Shown one piece after another: positions 1 to 7,434 of a stretch of 42,551 nt of DNA. The translations under genes and the position numbers were made by a program. This stretch comes from Rossellomorea vietnamensis. GTDB lineage: Bacteria; Bacillota; Bacilli; Bacillales; Bacillaceae_B. How positions within the stretch are numbered: position 1 is the stretch's first letter; each line of letters begins with the position of its first letter. Under the pieces are notes generated by a model. That model ran no database searches and was not told the DNA's origin. It saw only the letters and a list, made by a program, of their open reading frames with translations. The stretch covers positions 386,509 to 429,059 of the forward strand of contig NZ_VTEI01000001.1 in NCBI RefSeq assembly GCF_008180415.1, written 5' to 3'.

Positions 1-326
1 ATCTCTGGATACATGTCTTTGTCTTTTTAACCCAACTCATGTACCCACTCTCGATCTCTGGATACACGTCTTTGTCTTTTTAACCCAACTCATGTACCCA
101 CACGCCACCTCTGGATACACGTCTTTGTCTTTTTAACCCAACTCATGTACCCACACGCCACCTCTGGATACATGTCTTTGTCTTTTTAACCCAACTCATG
201 TACCCACACGCCACCTCTGGATACATGTCTTTGTCTTTTTAACCCAACTCATGTACCCACACGCCACCTCTGGATACATGTCTTTGTCTCTTTGACCCAA
301 CTCATGTACCCACCTTCCTCTGCTGG
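1..326. repeat. 53-bp tandem repeat array (six copies, runs off the window edge)
   Basis: The motif CTCTGGATAC recurs at 3, 56, 109, 162, 215 and 268, exactly every 53 bp. Units are almost identical; variation is mostly CACG/CATG at the start and ACTCTCGAT versus ACACGCCAC at the join. Each unit holds GGATACATG and CATGTACCC, which are inverted with one mismatch and could pair within a unit or across the unit junction (about 14-nt loop). The whole unit repeats and there is no unique spacer, so this is not a CRISPR. The array starts outside the window. It lies downstream of the acsA terminator. Confidence 0.95.
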
Positions 327-330
327 ATAA

Positions 331-473
331 ATATCTGCACACAAAACCCTTCACTCATACATCCAATTTTACCTTCTGGTACCATATCTCTGCTTCAAAT
401 CTTTTACCCAAGTAACCAGTTACCCTTCTTCTTTGCAATACAAATCAGCTCTATATGCAGACTGCCTAGCCTT
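331..473. other. Intergenic, nothing recognised
   Basis: Between the end of the 53-bp array and the acsA terminator I see no ORF with a ribosome binding site, no clear promoter and no strong hairpin. Confidence 0.5.
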
Positions 474-517
474 GTAAAAAAATAAAAAAACCCGCCCAGA
501 TCAACTCTGAGCGGGTT
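474..517 (-). terminator. Intrinsic terminator of acsA
   Basis: On the minus strand the stem AACCCGC ... GCGGGTT (arms at 511-517 and 489-495) is followed by a long T-rich run. It starts 11 bp beyond the acsA stop codon. Confidence 0.9.
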
Positions 518-527
518 CCTTTTTAAT

Positions 528-2246
528 CTACTCTTCCATCGTGGAAAGATCTCCTGTCGGCAGATCCAATTCCCATGCTTTCAGTACACGTCTCATGATT
601 TTTCCGCTGCGTGTTTTCGGCAGTTTATCTTTGAACTCGATTTCTCTTGGAGCGGCATGAGCAGCCAGCCCTCTTTTTACAAACTGCCGGATATCTTCTT
701 TCAGTTCGTCTGTCACTTCATATCCTTCACGCAATGCCACGAAAGCTTTAATGATTTCACCACGAACCGGGTCAGGTTTACCGATGACTCCCGCTTCAGC
801 AACGGCAGGATGTTCAACCAGTTTGCTTTCGACCTCAAATGGTCCCACCCTTTCACCTGAAGTCATGATGACATCATCAATCCGGCCTTGGAACCAGAAG
901 TATCCGTCTTCATCCATATAGGCAGAATCCCCGGATACATACCAGTCTCCCGGCATGAAGTAGGAATCATACTTTTGCTCATTTTTCCAGATGGCATTCA
1001 TCATGGACGGCCAGCCGCGTTTGATGGCGAGGTTCCCCATACGATAAGGCGGCAGTTCGTTCCCTTGATCATCCACAATGGCTGCTTTGATGCCCGGGAT
1101 CGGTTTTCCCATCGACCCTGGCTTGATTTCCATGCAAGGATAATTGCAGATGACCTGTCCGCCAGTTTCCGTCATCCACCACGTATCATGGATGCGGAGA
1201 TGAAAAACCTTCATTCCCCAGCGGATTACTTCAGGATTCAATGGTTCCCCAACGCTCAGGATATGCCTAAGGCTGCTTAAGTCGAAGCGTTTCACAACCT
1301 CATCTCCGGCACCCATCAGCATTCTGAAAGCAGTAGGAGCGCTGTACCACACAGTGACTCCATATTTTTGAATCGTATTGTACCATTTTTCCGGCTTGAA
1401 CCTTCCGCCCGCAATAATGTTGGAAGCTCCAGTCAGCCATGGACCAAAGATTCCATAGGAAGTCCCTGTCACCCAGCCTGGGTCAGCTGTGCACCAGTAA
1501 ACATCGTCTTCCTGCAGATCCAGGACCCACTTGGCCGTCTGGTAATGCTGAAGCATCGCATTATGGACATGAAGGACTCCCTTCGGCTTGCCAGTAGAGC
1601 CGGACGTATAGTGCAGGATCATTCCATCTGTCAGTTCCACCCATTCGATATCCAGCTTATCGCTGGCTTCATCAAATCGTGTCAGGAAGTCCGTATACTT
1701 CCCTTTCTCCTCAACACCTTCTCCAACGAGGATTACATGCTCTAAGGCAGGCAGTTCATCCACTGGAACCCTCTCGAGCAATTCCGGGGTCGTCACAAGG
1801 ACTTTCGCTTCACTGTCTTCAAGGCGGTCCCTGACAGCACCCTCCATAAACGCTTCAAACAGCGGGCCGACAATGGCTCCCAGTTTAATCGCGCCGAGCA
1901 CGGTAAAGTACAATTCCGGGGATCTTGGCATAAAGATGAACACTCTATCGCCTTTTTCCACATCACCATACGTCTTCAGGACATTTCCTGCTTTATTGGT
2001 CAGATTTTTCATTTCTCTGTAGGTATACTTTTCATCTCTGGTGTCGTCGTTGTAGTAAAGAGCCACTTTGTTCTTCCTGAATGACTCCGCATGCCGGTCG
2101 ATCGCTTCATATGCAATATTCACACGGCCTGTTTCATGCCAGGAAAAATTCTTTTTCGTTTCGTTCCAATCAAAGCCCTTGTACGTCTCTTCATAACTAG
2201 AAAGATTGTAGTTTCCTTGAGTTACTGGCAGCGCTTCCAACTTCAT
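528..2246 (-). CDS. acsA: Acetyl-CoA synthetase AcsA (AMP-forming)
   Basis: Activates acetate to acetyl-CoA through acetyl-adenylate in the cytoplasm. The 572 residues match the length of B. subtilis AcsA. The ATP-binding signature YTSGSTGKPKG is at residues 213-223 and the C-terminal motif PKTRSGKIMRR holds the catalytic lysine, which counts to Lys549, the residue acetylated by AcuA in B. subtilis. The start ATG at 2246 has a strong AAGGAGGA site at 2256-2263. The gene diverges from acuABC, whose products AcuA and AcuC reversibly acetylate this enzyme family. A SigA promoter lies just upstream and a CcpA operator sits inside codons 3-7, so glucose repression is likely. Very confident. Confidence 0.97.
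   Translation of the reverse strand: MKLEALPVTQGNYNLSSYEETYKGFDWNETKKNFSWHETGRVNIAYEAIDRHAESFRKNKVALYYNDDTRDEKYTYREMKNLTNKAGNVLKTYGDVEKGDRVFIFMPRSPELYFTVLGAIKLGAIVGPLFEAFMEGAVRDRLEDSEAKVLVTTPELLERVPVDELPALEHVILVGEGVEEKGKYTDFLTRFDEASDKLDIEWVELTDGMILHYTSGSTGKPKGVLHVHNAMLQHYQTAKWVLDLQEDDVYWCTADPGWVTGTSYGIFGPWLTGASNIIAGGRFKPEKWYNTIQKYGVTVWYSAPTAFRMLMGAGDEVVKRFDLSSLRHILSVGEPLNPEVIRWGMKVFHLRIHDTWWMTETGGQVICNYPCMEIKPGSMGKPIPGIKAAIVDDQGNELPPYRMGNLAIKRGWPSMMNAIWKNEQKYDSYFMPGDWYVSGDSAYMDEDGYFWFQGRIDDVIMTSGERVGPFEVESKLVEHPAVAEAGVIGKPDPVRGEIIKAFVALREGYEVTDELKEDIRQFVKRGLAAHAAPREIEFKDKLPKTRSGKIMRRVLKAWELDLPTGDLSTMEE
2226..2239 (-). promoter_or_regulatory. CcpA operator (cre) inside the acsA start region
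   Basis: The minus strand reads TGGAAGCGCTGCCA, two mismatches from the cre consensus TGWAARCGYTWNCW. It overlaps the codons for L-E-A-L-P. The B. subtilis acsA cre overlaps the equivalent L-K-A-L-P codons, so position is conserved although the bases have drifted. As it lies downstream of the promoter, CcpA would act as a roadblock. ccpA itself is 3 kb away. Confidence 0.75.
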
Positions 2247-2283
2247 TGTAGCGATTCCTCCTTATGTAAGAAATTACTATATT

Positions 2284-2312
2284 ATTATAGTACAAAAATC
2301 TATTTTTCTCAA
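2284..2312 (-). promoter_or_regulatory. SigA promoter of acsA
   Basis: Minus strand: -35 TTGAGA (2307-2312), 17-bp spacer, perfect -10 TATAAT (2284-2289). The -10 is 37 bp upstream of the acsA ATG, leaving a leader of about 30 nt. Confidence 0.8.
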
Positions 2313-2321
2313 TTTTAAAAA

Positions 2322-2349
2322 TTGTTAGATTTTTAATTTTTGTTATACT
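2322..2349 (+). promoter_or_regulatory. Candidate SigA promoter of acuABC
   Basis: TTGTTA (2322-2327), 16-bp spacer, TATACT (2344-2349). It lies back to back with the acsA promoter and would give a leader of about 125 nt before acuA. The leader holds TGAAAGTTTCAT near 2377, a dyad that only weakly resembles a cre. Confidence 0.55.
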
Positions 2350-2480
2350 ATTGGTATGTAAGGTTCTCCTCTTATATGAAAGTTTCATTAAAAAGACTAT
2401 TCCAGAGCCTTTTGCCTGCTATGTAGTCTGCCTGATTTATGTAATAATAATTATGTATATTATTTTGAGGCGGTGACAAA

Positions 2481-3113
2481 ATGAACCACCAAAAAACCTA
2501 TAATGCAATGGAACTGAAGACTCCAAAAGGCAACTTGATCATTGAAGGACCTGTTCCTGTCAGTGAATTGATAGATTTGGAGTTTCATGAAGACCTGACA
2601 GCATTCCGCACTCCGGAAAAACAGCACAAGGCAATTGTTGAAATTGCAGGGCTGCCGGAGGGAAGAATCATTATAGCCAGGGAAGACAACATCATTGTCG
2701 GTTATGTTACATACCTGTATCCGGATCCTCTGGAACGCTGGTCGCAAGGAAAAATGGAAGAATTAATCGAACTTGGTGCTATTGAGGTCATTCCGAAATT
2801 CAGGGGAGCTTCGGTAGGGAAGAACCTTCTAAGGGTTTCGATGATGGATGACGCAATGGAGGATTACATTATCATCACAACTGAATACTACTGGCACTGG
2901 GATCTGAAAGGCACTGGCTTGAATGTTTGGGAGTACCGGAAGATCATGGAGAAAATGATGAATGCAGGCGGATTGGAGTACTACGCAACGGATGATCCTG
3001 AAATCAGTTCGCATCCGGCCAACTGCCTCATGGCCAGAATCGGAAAAAGAATCGAAAGCGAGTCTGTCCAGAGTTTTGACAGATTGAGATTCATGAACCG
3101 CTATATGTATTAA
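2481..3113 (+). CDS. acuA: Acetyltransferase AcuA (acts on AcsA)
   Basis: GNAT-family protein of 210 residues, the usual AcuA length. In B. subtilis AcuA acetylates the active-site lysine of AcsA and switches it off. The acetyl-CoA binding core is visible around residues 95-125 (GAIEVIPKFRGASVGKNLL), with the characteristic R-G-A-S-V-G-K pyrophosphate loop. The start ATG has GAGGCGG about 8 nt upstream. It is the first gene of acuABC; acuB follows after 27 bp. Divergent from its target gene acsA. Confidence 0.95.
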   Translation: MNHQKTYNAMELKTPKGNLIIEGPVPVSELIDLEFHEDLTAFRTPEKQHKAIVEIAGLPEGRIIIAREDNIIVGYVTYLYPDPLERWSQGKMEELIELGAIEVIPKFRGASVGKNLLRVSMMDDAMEDYIIITTEYYWHWDLKGTGLNVWEYRKIMEKMMNAGGLEYYATDDPEISSHPANCLMARIGKRIESESVQSFDRLRFMNRYMY

Positions 3114-3140
3114 CGACTCTCTCAAAGGGGATGGAAAACC

Positions 3141-3788
3141 ATGATAGTAGAAGAAATCATGATAACAACAGTAGAGACACTAAGAGCAGATGATACAATA
3201 GAGCAGGCCATCAAGACCATGCGCGAAAAAAAAATCAGGCATATTCCGATCGTCGATGACAATATGGCGGTAATCGGCATTGTCAGTGACCGGGATGTGA
3301 AAGACGGCACCCCCTCGATTTTTCAAAAAGACAAAGCAGCAGAAGAATTGCAAAACCCACTGAAGCTGATCATGAAAACAAATGTCATCACAGGACATCC
3401 TCTCGATTTTGTTGAAGAGGCTGCTGCCCTCTTTTACGAACACCAAATCGGCTGCCTTCCGATCGTGAAAGAAAATAAGCTGGCCGGCATCATTACCGAG
3501 ACCGACCTCCTTTATACCCTGATTCAATTGACGGGAGCCCACCAGCCCGGTTCACAAATCGAAGTGAAAGTGGAAAACCGGTCCGGCGTATTATATGAAG
3601 TGGCTGGCATCATTCGCAAACATAATGCCAACATCCACAGTGTCCTGGTCTACCCGGACCGCCACGACGAAAAGTACAAGATTCTCGTGTTCAGAGTGCG
3701 GACAATCAATCCTATGGCGGTCATTGATGATTTAAAGAAAGAAGGGTATGAGGTTCCCTGGCCGAACATGCCCGGTATGCCATCATGA
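3141..3788 (+). CDS. acuB: AcuB: tandem CBS domains plus ACT domain
   Basis: 215 residues. Two CBS modules are seen at roughly residues 1-60 (IRHIPIVDDN...IVSDRD) and 75-130 (IGCLPIVKENKLAGIITETDLL), followed by an ACT-like regulatory domain from about 137 (IEVKVENRSGVLYEVAGII). CBS pairs normally bind adenine nucleotides, so AcuB may sense energy state for the AcuA/AcuC switch; its exact role is not established. The ribosome binding site AAAGGGG precedes the ATG. Its stop overlaps the acuC start in an ATGA, implying translational coupling. Confidence 0.95.
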   Translation: MIVEEIMITTVETLRADDTIEQAIKTMREKKIRHIPIVDDNMAVIGIVSDRDVKDGTPSIFQKDKAAEELQNPLKLIMKTNVITGHPLDFVEEAAALFYEHQIGCLPIVKENKLAGIITETDLLYTLIQLTGAHQPGSQIEVKVENRSGVLYEVAGIIRKHNANIHSVLVYPDRHDEKYKILVFRVRTINPMAVIDDLKKEGYEVPWPNMPGMPS

Positions 3789-4963
3789 CGAAGGAGGCTC
3801 TGTTTGTCTATTCTGATAAGCTATTAAAATACCGTTTTTCCGAAAATCACCCGTTTAATCAATTCAGGCTGAAACTGACCATCGATTTGCTCCAAGAAGC
3901 GGGGGCCCTGAATGAAGATGATCTTATAGAGCCGAGAATGGCCACAGATGAAGAGCTTCATCTGGTTCATGACCCTTCTTTCGTAAGCGCTGTCAAATCT
4001 GCAGGCAACGGTTCTCTTTCTCCTGAAAAAGCAGAGAGCTATGGAATCGGTACAGAGGATACGCCCATCTTCAAAGGAATGCATGAAGCCAGTGCGCTCT
4101 TAGTCGGAGGCACTTTGACAGCCGTTGATTGTGTCCTTGGCGGCGTGTCGAAGCATGCCGCTCACTTAGGCGGCGGGCTTCACCACGGATTCAAAGGAAA
4201 AGCTTCGGGATTCTGTATTTATAACGATAGTTCAGTGGCAATAAAATATATGCAGGAAAAATATAATGCAAGGGTCTTATATGTAGATACAGATGCCCAC
4301 CACGGTGACGGTGTACAATGGTCTTTTTATGATGACCCGGATGTCTGCACCCTGTCCATACATGAAACAGGCAGATATCTGTTCCCCGGCACCGGCAATA
4401 TTAATGAGCGGGGACACGGAAAGGGGTATGGCTACTCTTTCAATATACCGCTTGATGCTTTTACGGAAGATGAATCCTGGCTTCAGGCTTACGAAACTTC
4501 CTTTAGAGAGGTCATTAAATTTTTCAAGCCTGATGTGATTCTGACCCAGAACGGAGCGGATGCCCATTATTATGACCCATTGACTCACTTGTCTTCTACT
4601 ATGAATATTTATCAGAAAATTCCTCAAATTGCCCACGAACTCGCCCATCAATATTGCGATGGCCGATGGATAGCTGTGGGAGGCGGCGGATATGATATTT
4701 GGCGTGTCGTCCCCCGGGCATGGAGCCTTCTGTGGATGGAAATGGCGCAGCGAAACGAAGGCATGAAGCAATTTCCGGAGCAGTGGGCGAAGCGCTGGCA
4801 GGAAGAAGCACCCGTTCCCTTGCCAGTTAGCTGGGAGGACCCTACGGGGATTTACCCTGCGATTCCGAGGAAGCCCGAAATTACAGAAAAGAACTTTCAA
4901 ACAGTTGAAAAAGCTCTTTATCAACTGAGGCAGCAGGGATCTAATAAGTCTTCTGCTCAGTGA
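3785..4963 (+). CDS. acuC: Protein deacetylase AcuC (class I HDAC fold)
   Basis: Zinc-dependent deacetylase of 392 residues that reactivates AcsA by removing the acetyl group from its lysine. Visible motifs: GGGLHHG with the catalytic histidine pair (133-134), VDTDAHHGDGVQ with metal ligands Asp170 and His172, ETGRYLFPGTGN, TQNGADAHYYDPL and a GGGGYD loop carrying the transition-state tyrosine. The ATG at 3785 overlaps the acuB stop (ATGA). No good Shine-Dalgarno precedes it, so translation probably depends on coupling. The N-terminus MTKEALFVYS aligns with known AcuC starts. A terminator follows. Confidence 0.95.
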   Translation: MTKEALFVYSDKLLKYRFSENHPFNQFRLKLTIDLLQEAGALNEDDLIEPRMATDEELHLVHDPSFVSAVKSAGNGSLSPEKAESYGIGTEDTPIFKGMHEASALLVGGTLTAVDCVLGGVSKHAAHLGGGLHHGFKGKASGFCIYNDSSVAIKYMQEKYNARVLYVDTDAHHGDGVQWSFYDDPDVCTLSIHETGRYLFPGTGNINERGHGKGYGYSFNIPLDAFTEDESWLQAYETSFREVIKFFKPDVILTQNGADAHYYDPLTHLSSTMNIYQKIPQIAHELAHQYCDGRWIAVGGGGYDIWRVVPRAWSLLWMEMAQRNEGMKQFPEQWAKRWQEEAPVPLPVSWEDPTGIYPAIPRKPEITEKNFQTVEKALYQLRQQGSNKSSAQ

Positions 4964-5016
4964 TTTTGTAATTCGCTCCCTTGTTGGACGCTGCCCCTCC
5001 ATTTACTTTACTTTCT

Positions 5017-5070
5017 AGAACTTCGTGCATTCAGGCGGCTGCTTATCTGACTGCATGGAGTTCTTTTTTT
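5017..5070 (+). terminator. Terminator of acuABC
   Basis: An imperfect stem of about 18 bp (AGAACTTCGTGCA against TGCATGGAGTTCT, with G-U pairs) is followed by TTTTTTT at 5063-5070, 54 bp after the acuC stop. Confidence 0.85.
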
Positions 5071-5089
5071 GGGGATTGGTGCCGTCATT

Positions 5090-5225
5090 GGCGCTTCTGA
5101 TAGAATCGTTTTTTCGGATGTTCCTTGGGGGGATTTCTGGCTGTAGCGATTTCAGATTTTAGGGATTCGATGCCGCCTGGGCCGGCTTCTGGATGCAGCG
5201 ATTCTCGGTCTTAGCGATGCTATAT
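5090..5225. repeat. Degenerate repeat with 52-bp pitch
   Basis: TCTGGCTGTAGCGATTT near 5136 recurs as TCTGGATGCAGCGATTC near 5188, 52 bp apart; a weaker copy (CTTCTGATAGAATCG near 5094) sits about 40 bp before the first. The units share AGCGAT and GATGC words. It lies between the acuC terminator and the 3' end of ccpA, where B. subtilis carries motPS. Confidence 0.6.
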
Positions 5226-5410
5226 AAACCCTTTTCTAAATCATTATCTTAGGTTTTTAATTTTATTTCTTTTCCGTCATCAGCGTTGGATTTTCAGATT
5301 TACATACCGTATAAACACACATTCTGCAACACCGTTTTCTCAATCTTACGCTTACCATCTGCCCCGCCAAGCACAATCCCCATCAAACCAGGCCCACTAA
5401 CAAACCAAAC
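5226..5410. other. AT-rich intergenic, nothing recognised
   Basis: Convergent gap between acuC and ccpA. A forward frame open from 5286 runs into ccpA on the opposite strand, has no ribosome binding site and looks like chance. Confidence 0.5.
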
Positions 5411-5445
5411 AAAAAAACGCACCTTCTCAAAAGGAAAGGCACGTT
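5411..5445 (-). terminator. Terminator of ccpA
   Basis: Minus-strand stem AACGTGCCTT ... AAGGTGCGTT (10 bp, two G-U pairs) followed by a T-run (5411-5417). It begins 11 bp past the ccpA stop. Confidence 0.85.
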
Positions 5446-5455
5446 TTCCGGCACT

Positions 5456-6454
5456 TTATTTAGTAGAATCTCTCTCTTCAATCCTATGCGGAAGAACCAC
5501 AATGTTTTCATCGACTTTTTCTTTATTCATATATTTTGTCAGAAGGCGCATGGACACAGCACCAATGTCATATAACGGTTGGACGATCGACGTCAGCTGC
5601 GGGCGGACCATCAATGCCAGCCTTGTGTTATCGAAGCTGATGACTTCTGCTTCTCCCGGAATGTTGACGCCTTCATCCTGTGCTCCGTGCACGACACCAA
5701 GTGCCATCTCGTCATTCCCTACAAATACGGCTGTAGGTTTGTCAGTAAGCTCACGAAGCTTCTGCCATGCTTCAAGTCCGGAATCATATGTGTAGTCACC
5801 TTCTACAACAAGCTCTTCATTGAACTCGATTCCTGATTCTTCCAATGCCTTCTTATAACCAGGAAGCTTTGCCTCATTATTGACTTTGTCGTGGAATGGA
5901 CCGCTGACATAAGCCACTCGCTTGTGCCCTTTAGCAATCAATTCTTTGACAGCGTCATAGGCTGCCTCCTGATAATCAATGTTGACGGAAGGGATTTTCC
6001 CGGAATCCTCAACTGTTCCTGCCAATACGATCGGCACTGGTGAAAGTTCAAATTCCCTGACATGTTCTTCAGTGATATTTCCGCCCATGAATACAATTCC
6101 ATCCACCTGTTTGCCGAGCATGGTGTTCAACAGATGCAGTTCTTTCTCTGTATTTTGGTCGGAATTGCTCAGAATGATGTTGTATTTGTACATCGTCGCG
6201 ATATCTTCAATTCCTCTTGCAAGTTCAGCAAAGAAGATATTGGAAATATCCGGGATGATGACACCAACAGTCGTGGTTTTTTTGCTGGCCAGTCCCCTTG
6301 CGACAGCGTTCGGCCTGTAGCCGAGCCTGTCGATTACCTCTACCACTTTTTTTCTTGTTGCGGGCTTTACATTTGGATTCCCATTGACTACGCGGGAAAC
6401 CGTCGCCATGGATACATTTGCTTCCCTGGCTACATCATATATCGTTACATTCAT
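5456..6454 (-). CDS. ccpA: Catabolite control protein CcpA
   Basis: LacI/GalR-family global regulator which, with HPr-Ser46-P, binds cre sites. 332 residues from the chosen start. Residues 1-60 are the LacI-type helix-turn-helix and hinge ([22 protein letters not shown] ... [12 protein letters not shown]), nearly identical to B. subtilis CcpA; the rest is the periplasmic-binding-protein-like sensor. An in-frame GTG lies 9 bp upstream, but the GAAGGAG site would abut it; the ATG at 6454 sits 8 nt from that site and matches family starts, so I chose it. B. subtilis has motPS after ccpA; here it is absent. CcpA likely acts on the cre in acsA. Confidence 0.97.
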   Translation of the reverse strand: MNVTIYDVAREANVSMATVSRVVNGNPNVKPATRKKVVEVIDRLGYRPNAVARGLASKKTTTVGVIIPDISNIFFAELARGIEDIATMYKYNIILSNSDQNTEKELHLLNTMLGKQVDGIVFMGGNITEEHVREFELSPVPIVLAGTVEDSGKIPSVNIDYQEAAYDAVKELIAKGHKRVAYVSGPFHDKVNNEAKLPGYKKALEESGIEFNEELVVEGDYTYDSGLEAWQKLRELTDKPTAVFVGNDEMALGVVHGAQDEGVNIPGEAEVISFDNTRLALMVRPQLTSIVQPLYDIGAVSMRLLTKYMNKEKVDENIVVLPHRIEERDSTK

Positions 6455-6761
6455 GGATTCCACTCCTTCAATTTCGTTTTAGCTTATCCCTTATCTTACA
6501 CTAATTTACCATCTTTAATAAATTCGGTGAAAATTTCAACTCGTCCCCATTATTAATATAGCTATATCATACTTGAGTGCGGGCGTCTCTGCAATCAATC
6601 CACACTTAATTCCTACCCGAATAGACGCTTTTTAAAAATATATTTCGTTATCTATGCAGCCCATTTAAAAAGCATTCTATGAAACATTCTGGATAACAAC
6701 CATGGCTTCCCACTTACACCAATACGACCAATGGGTCCAACAAATCGAAAGAACAAAAGCG

Positions 6762-6831
6762 GAAGCGCCTCGGTCAGCTCCAAAGACAGGCAAATGTTCC
6801 AAAGAGAAAAAAGGCGGGCTTTCCTTGAGGC
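6762..6831. repeat. Solitary degenerate copy of the 127-bp repeat
   Basis: The stretch from AAGCGCCTCGGTCAG through GACAGGCAAATGTTCC to AGGCGGGCTTTCCTT matches the array at 42074-42551 but lacks the right half. A spurious small ORF on the minus strand runs through it. Confidence 0.8.
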
Positions 6832-6857
6832 CACTGGAAAAGTCCAACAATTAGTTT

Positions 6858-6900
6858 AAAGGCAGAATCGCTCACTTCCAAGAGCCGATTCTGCCTTTTT
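6858..6900 (+). terminator. Strong forward terminator with no visible gene
   Basis: AAAGGCAGAATCG pairs perfectly with CGATTCTGCCTTT (inner CTC/GAG also pairs) and is followed by TTTTT. No forward gene lies within 1.8 kb upstream, so it may end a short untranslated RNA or be a leftover of a lost gene. Confidence 0.8.
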
Positions 6901-6904
6901 CATA

Positions 6905-7265
6905 AAGTTTATGAAAGAGTGCTGTTTTTTGTTGAGGAGGCACACTCCGCTTGGTTGGGTGAATAATGTAATCAGCTTTATAGAGAAATTGTCCAGTCAT
7001 TCCCTTAATTGGGTACTCATCAGTAAATAAGGGAACTTTTTTCCCTTATCTGCAATTTCAAGCTTATTACGGGGAAAATAGAGGAACTATTTTCCCTTAT
7101 ATGATAAAAAGTAGAATTTTTCTAGCCTATTAAGCTCATTAAGGGAAATTTATTCCCCTATTTTAGCTTTTCTAAGAGTTTTGTAAGAAATAAGGGAATC
7201 TCTTTCCTCTATTTACTATCCAAAATACTGAACTACATAGTTAAGCACCACCGGTCCCTGCCTTT
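6905..7265. repeat. Four-unit TAAGGGAA element, copy 1
   Basis: Four dyads of the type AAGGGAA-n-TTCCCTT lie near 7031, 7082, 7143 and 7194; spacings are 51, 61 and 51 bp. Flanks on both sides (for example TATTTACTATCCAAAATACTGAAC on the right, written here in part, and CAGTCATT...GGGTAC on the left) match the inverted copy at 30741-31111. Copy 3 is at 40345-40600. It fills the ccpA-aroA gap and is bracketed by two partial copies of the 127-bp repeat. Confidence 0.85.
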
Positions 7266-7287
7266 AATTAGCACCCTTCTATCTTTC

Positions 7288-7350
7288 CAGCCCCGACAGG
7301 CAAATGTTCCTTAGAGAAAAAAAGGCGCTCTTTCCTTTTATTCTCTGAGG
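7288..7350. repeat. Partial copy of the 127-bp repeat
   Basis: CAGCCCCGACAGGCAAATG through TTATTCTCTGAGG matches the centre of the 42074-42551 units, including the TTAGAGAA / TTCTCTGAGG stem; both outer ends are missing. Confidence 0.8.
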
Positions 7351-7395
7351 ATAAAAGTTGTCCACAAAGATTAATTTTTATAATTTCCTAGGAAA

Positions 7396-7424
7396 CTAAA
7401 AAATGGCCATCATATAGATGACCA
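7396..7424 (-). terminator. Terminator of aroA
   Basis: Minus strand TGGTCATC-tatat-GATGGCCA (8 bp, one G-U) followed by TTTTTTAG, directly after the aroA stop. Confidence 0.85.
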
Positions 7425-7434
7425 CTTTGCCTAG

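Noticed and set aside
1..326. CRISPR array at the left edge
   Set aside because: The entire 53-bp unit repeats; there are no unique spacers and no cas genes.
888..1280. Forward ORF of 130 residues inside acsA
   Set aside because: Antisense shadow of acsA; no ribosome binding site and no family resemblance.
2310..2340. CodY box in the acsA-acuA promoter region
   Set aside because: AATTTTAAAAATT is two bases shorter than the 15-bp CodY consensus and lies in a generally A/T-only stretch.
2376..2390. cre site in the acuA leader
   Set aside because: TGAAAGTTTCAT lacks the essential central CG, so it was not called.
4277..5002. Minus-strand ORF of 241 residues opposite acuC
   Set aside because: Antisense to a clearly conserved acuC; arginine-rich, no similarity recognised and it crosses the acuC stop.
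6455..6463. GTG start for ccpA
   Set aside because: It abuts the Shine-Dalgarno sequence; the ATG three codons on has the proper spacing and matches orthologues.
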